In this document: positions 6,015 to 7,422 of the stretch, piece by piece
Layout of the letters: each line of letters begins with the position of its first letter
How positions within the stretch are numbered: the first letter of the stretch is position 1
Assembly (NCBI GenBank): GCA_905236595.1
Contig: CAJORE010000167.1
Span: 1 to 7,422 of the forward strand
Source: an uncultured Selenomonadaceae bacterium
GTDB taxonomy: Bacteria > Bacillota > Negativicutes > Selenomonadales > Selenomonadaceae
Reading direction: 5' to 3'
Length of the DNA: 7,422 nucleotides
Translations under genes and position numbers: made by a program
Notes under the pieces: generated by a model
The model's input: the letters and a program-made list of their open reading frames with translations, nothing else
Told to the model about the DNA's origin: nothing
Databases searched by the model: none

Positions 6015-7422
6015 ATGCGCGGTTATAAAATGAAGATAATGTTATCGGGAACCAAGCCCGCAATCTGGCGGGTATGCGTCCTGCCTGATCAGCTTGCCAT
6101 TCGCGAATTGTCCGACATCTTTGAACGCATAGTCGGCTGGCGCGACAGCGAACACGACGCGACGCGGCCGGCTCGCTTCGTCTTTCCCGATGCCGACATG
6201 ACTTTTACCTCCGACGGCACGGACGACGAGGGGCAAAACATTCGCTGGCGCGAAGAACAGGCAGAAGAAAAAATCCCCGGCGTAACCGTCAAACGCTTGA
6301 AAGCCCGCGCCATAAAACCCGATGAGCCGCTCATTGCCGACGTCTTGCAAAAAACCTTCGCCGGAAACAAAGAATTTTTTTATTACTTTTTGCCCGCCGA
6401 AGGCGCCGAGTGGGAACATAAAGTCCGCCTCGAAAAAGTAATCAACGATTGCAAACCGTACCCCGAAATTTTGGGTCACTCCGGCGAATGTCCGCCGGCA
6501 AAGTTTACGGGCGGAATTTTCAAATGGCAAAGCCTGTCCGTAAACGACCGTCGCCGCGCCCGCGACGGGCTTTTCCCCTACAACGAAAAGAAAATCGGTA
6601 TGCGGCTCAAAGATTATTATTTCTTGGGCGAAGCCGCCAAAGAATCGGACGCCAACGCCAAAACCCCGCCCAAAGAGATCGTAAAAATCAAAATCAGCGA
6701 CAAGGAATTTACCGATAAATTCATGGAGCTGGTTCGCGAGCGTGACAAGGATGTTCCCGACAAGTTCCCGTTGCGCGACGGATTGACGCACATGAGCGAA
6801 GCCGATCTCGACCGAATAATCGCCAACTGCGATGTTCCCGCAACGGAACTGGCCGGTCTTACCTCCGGCGACAGCAAACGCGATTTTTTGGCCGCGCATT
6901 TTACCGCTCCCAAAGAACTCGAACGGTATATGTTGGGGCTTAATAACCGCGAATGGCAATCCCTTGCCAACGATGCGGCATGGCAAGAATCCAAGCTCTA
7001 TTACATGGATCCGGACGAAGATGATTTCCAGCGCATGGTGGCGGAACTGCACGTTTTTACCACGGAAATAAACGAAATACACGTTCCCGACGAAATGAAA
7101 GCCGCTTTTTTACGTCTGAAAGACGATAAGTTTTTTGAACGCCGCCGCCGCGACCTGAGCCATGTCCGCGATGCCGCAGAATTGGCCGCCGCTTTGTACG
7201 GTTTTGCTCCCATAAACCAAGTCAACAAAATATATTCGCTGAAATACGGAAACAAATATAACGATGAGCAACTTTTGTCAAACCTCAGCGATATTTGCCC
7301 CGTGCAACGCAATTTTGTCATTGACTATGAGCGCCGCGAGATAATCGACCGCAAAATCGTTGCCGACGCCAAAAGGTTGCACCCGTTCGTGCGTACGGAC
7401 TTGCGGTTTTGGCGGCCAATGA
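6015..7422 (+). CDS. pRiA4b ORF-3-like protein with helical C-terminal region (3' end cut off)
   Basis: I translated 469 codons from the ATG at 6015; the frame is still open at the right edge. The N-terminal ~170 residues fit the plasmid pRiA4b ORF-3-like domain: LSGTKPAIWRVCVLP (10-24), the GW followed by EH (41-47), a long charged insert, FFYYF and the WEHKVRLEKV core (133-142), KPYPEIL (147-153) and SGECPPAKFTGG (156-167). The domain is widespread but its biochemical role is unsettled, so I give no function. Residues ~258-296 are helical and resemble the short SAP/Rho-N type helix-extended modules seen in Bacillota hypotheticals. Residues ~300-440 are helical, include a VPDEM segment (357-361) and end with a segment like LYGFAPINQVNKIYSL that suggests a small winged-helix fold. 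No signal peptide or membrane segment is seen. The basic run RRRR (376-379) stands out. The N-terminal assignment is fairly sure; the rest is inference. Confidence 0.8.
   Translation, partial: MRGYKMKIMLSGTKPAIWRVCVLPDQLAIRELSDIFERIVGWRDSEHDATRPARFVFPDADMTFTSDGTDDEGQNIRWREEQAEEKIPGVTVKRLKARAIKPDEPLIADVLQKTFAGNKEFFYYFLPAEGAEWEHKVRLEKVINDCKPYPEILGHSGECPPAKFTGGIFKWQSLSVNDRRRARDGLFPYNEKKIGMRLKDYYFLGEAAKESDANAKTPPKEIVKIKISDKEFTDKFMELVRERDKDVPDKFPLRDGLTHMSEADLDRIIANCDVPATELAGLTSGDSKRDFLAAHFTAPKELERYMLGLNNREWQSLANDAAWQESKLYYMDPDEDDFQRMVAELHVFTTEINEIHVPDEMKAAFLRLKDDKFFERRRRDLSHVRDAAELAAALYGFAPINQVNKIYSLKYGNKYNDEQLLSNLSDICPVQRNFVIDYERREIIDRKIVADAKRLHPFVRTDLRFWRPM

Noticed and set aside
6042..7082. Long open frame (346 codons) on the minus strand opposite the pRiA4b-like gene
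   Set aside because: The plus frame has clear domain motifs and a ribosome site. The minus frame has low-complexity Phe/Val/Gly-rich content typical of an antisense shadow, and no recognisable domain or ribosome site was found.

Overview
The window looks like chromosomal DNA of a bacterium with a peptidoglycan wall. The MurG, MurD and MraY sequences resemble those of Bacillota, possibly Negativicutes. The MraY stretch LKFGQSIRAEGPKSH and the start of MurG point that way. The short, reductase-independent form of cobalamin-dependent methionine synthase also fits. This placement rests on recalled family resemblance, not on a search.

Layout. (1) Positions 1-3243, minus strand: three consecutive cell-wall precursor genes read right to left, mraY -> murD -> murG. 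murG is cut by the left edge. murD and murG overlap by ATGA. mraY and murD are separated by 137 nt containing a strong RNA hairpin. (2) Positions 3244-3388: a compact divergent promoter region. Each strand has its own perfect TATAAT with an extended -10 TG. (3) Positions 3389-5761, plus strand: metH, encoding a 790-residue B12-dependent methionine synthase without the C-terminal reactivation domain, followed at once by a strong intrinsic terminator. (4) Positions 5802-6014: a 213-nt non-coding gap with hairpins. (5) Positions 6015-7422, plus strand: an open reading frame that runs off the right edge. Its N-terminal domain is of the plasmid pRiA4b ORF-3 type and its C-terminal half is helical and unassigned.

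How the genes work together. MraY, MurD and MurG act in the cytoplasmic and membrane stages of peptidoglycan synthesis. MurD adds D-Glu to UDP-MurNAc-L-Ala, MraY makes lipid I, and MurG converts lipid I to lipid II. This is a partial dcw cluster whose first gene here is mraY; murE and murF are not directly upstream, and ftsW is not between murD and murG. metH belongs to methionine/one-carbon metabolism and is linked to the mur genes only by divergent transcription. The pRiA4b-like gene is unrelated and accessory in flavour.

The main unexpected observation is that the two non-coding gaps 2088-2223 and 5802-6014 share a short palindromic sequence. The copies are 2153-2198 and 5920-5965. Both align without gaps over 46 nt and fold into the same 33-nt hairpin with a 3-nt loop, with paired changes in the stem. 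This suggests a small dispersed palindromic (REP-like) element. No insertion sequence, CRISPR array, tRNA or rRNA was seen, and I found no convincing evidence of a new multi-gene system.
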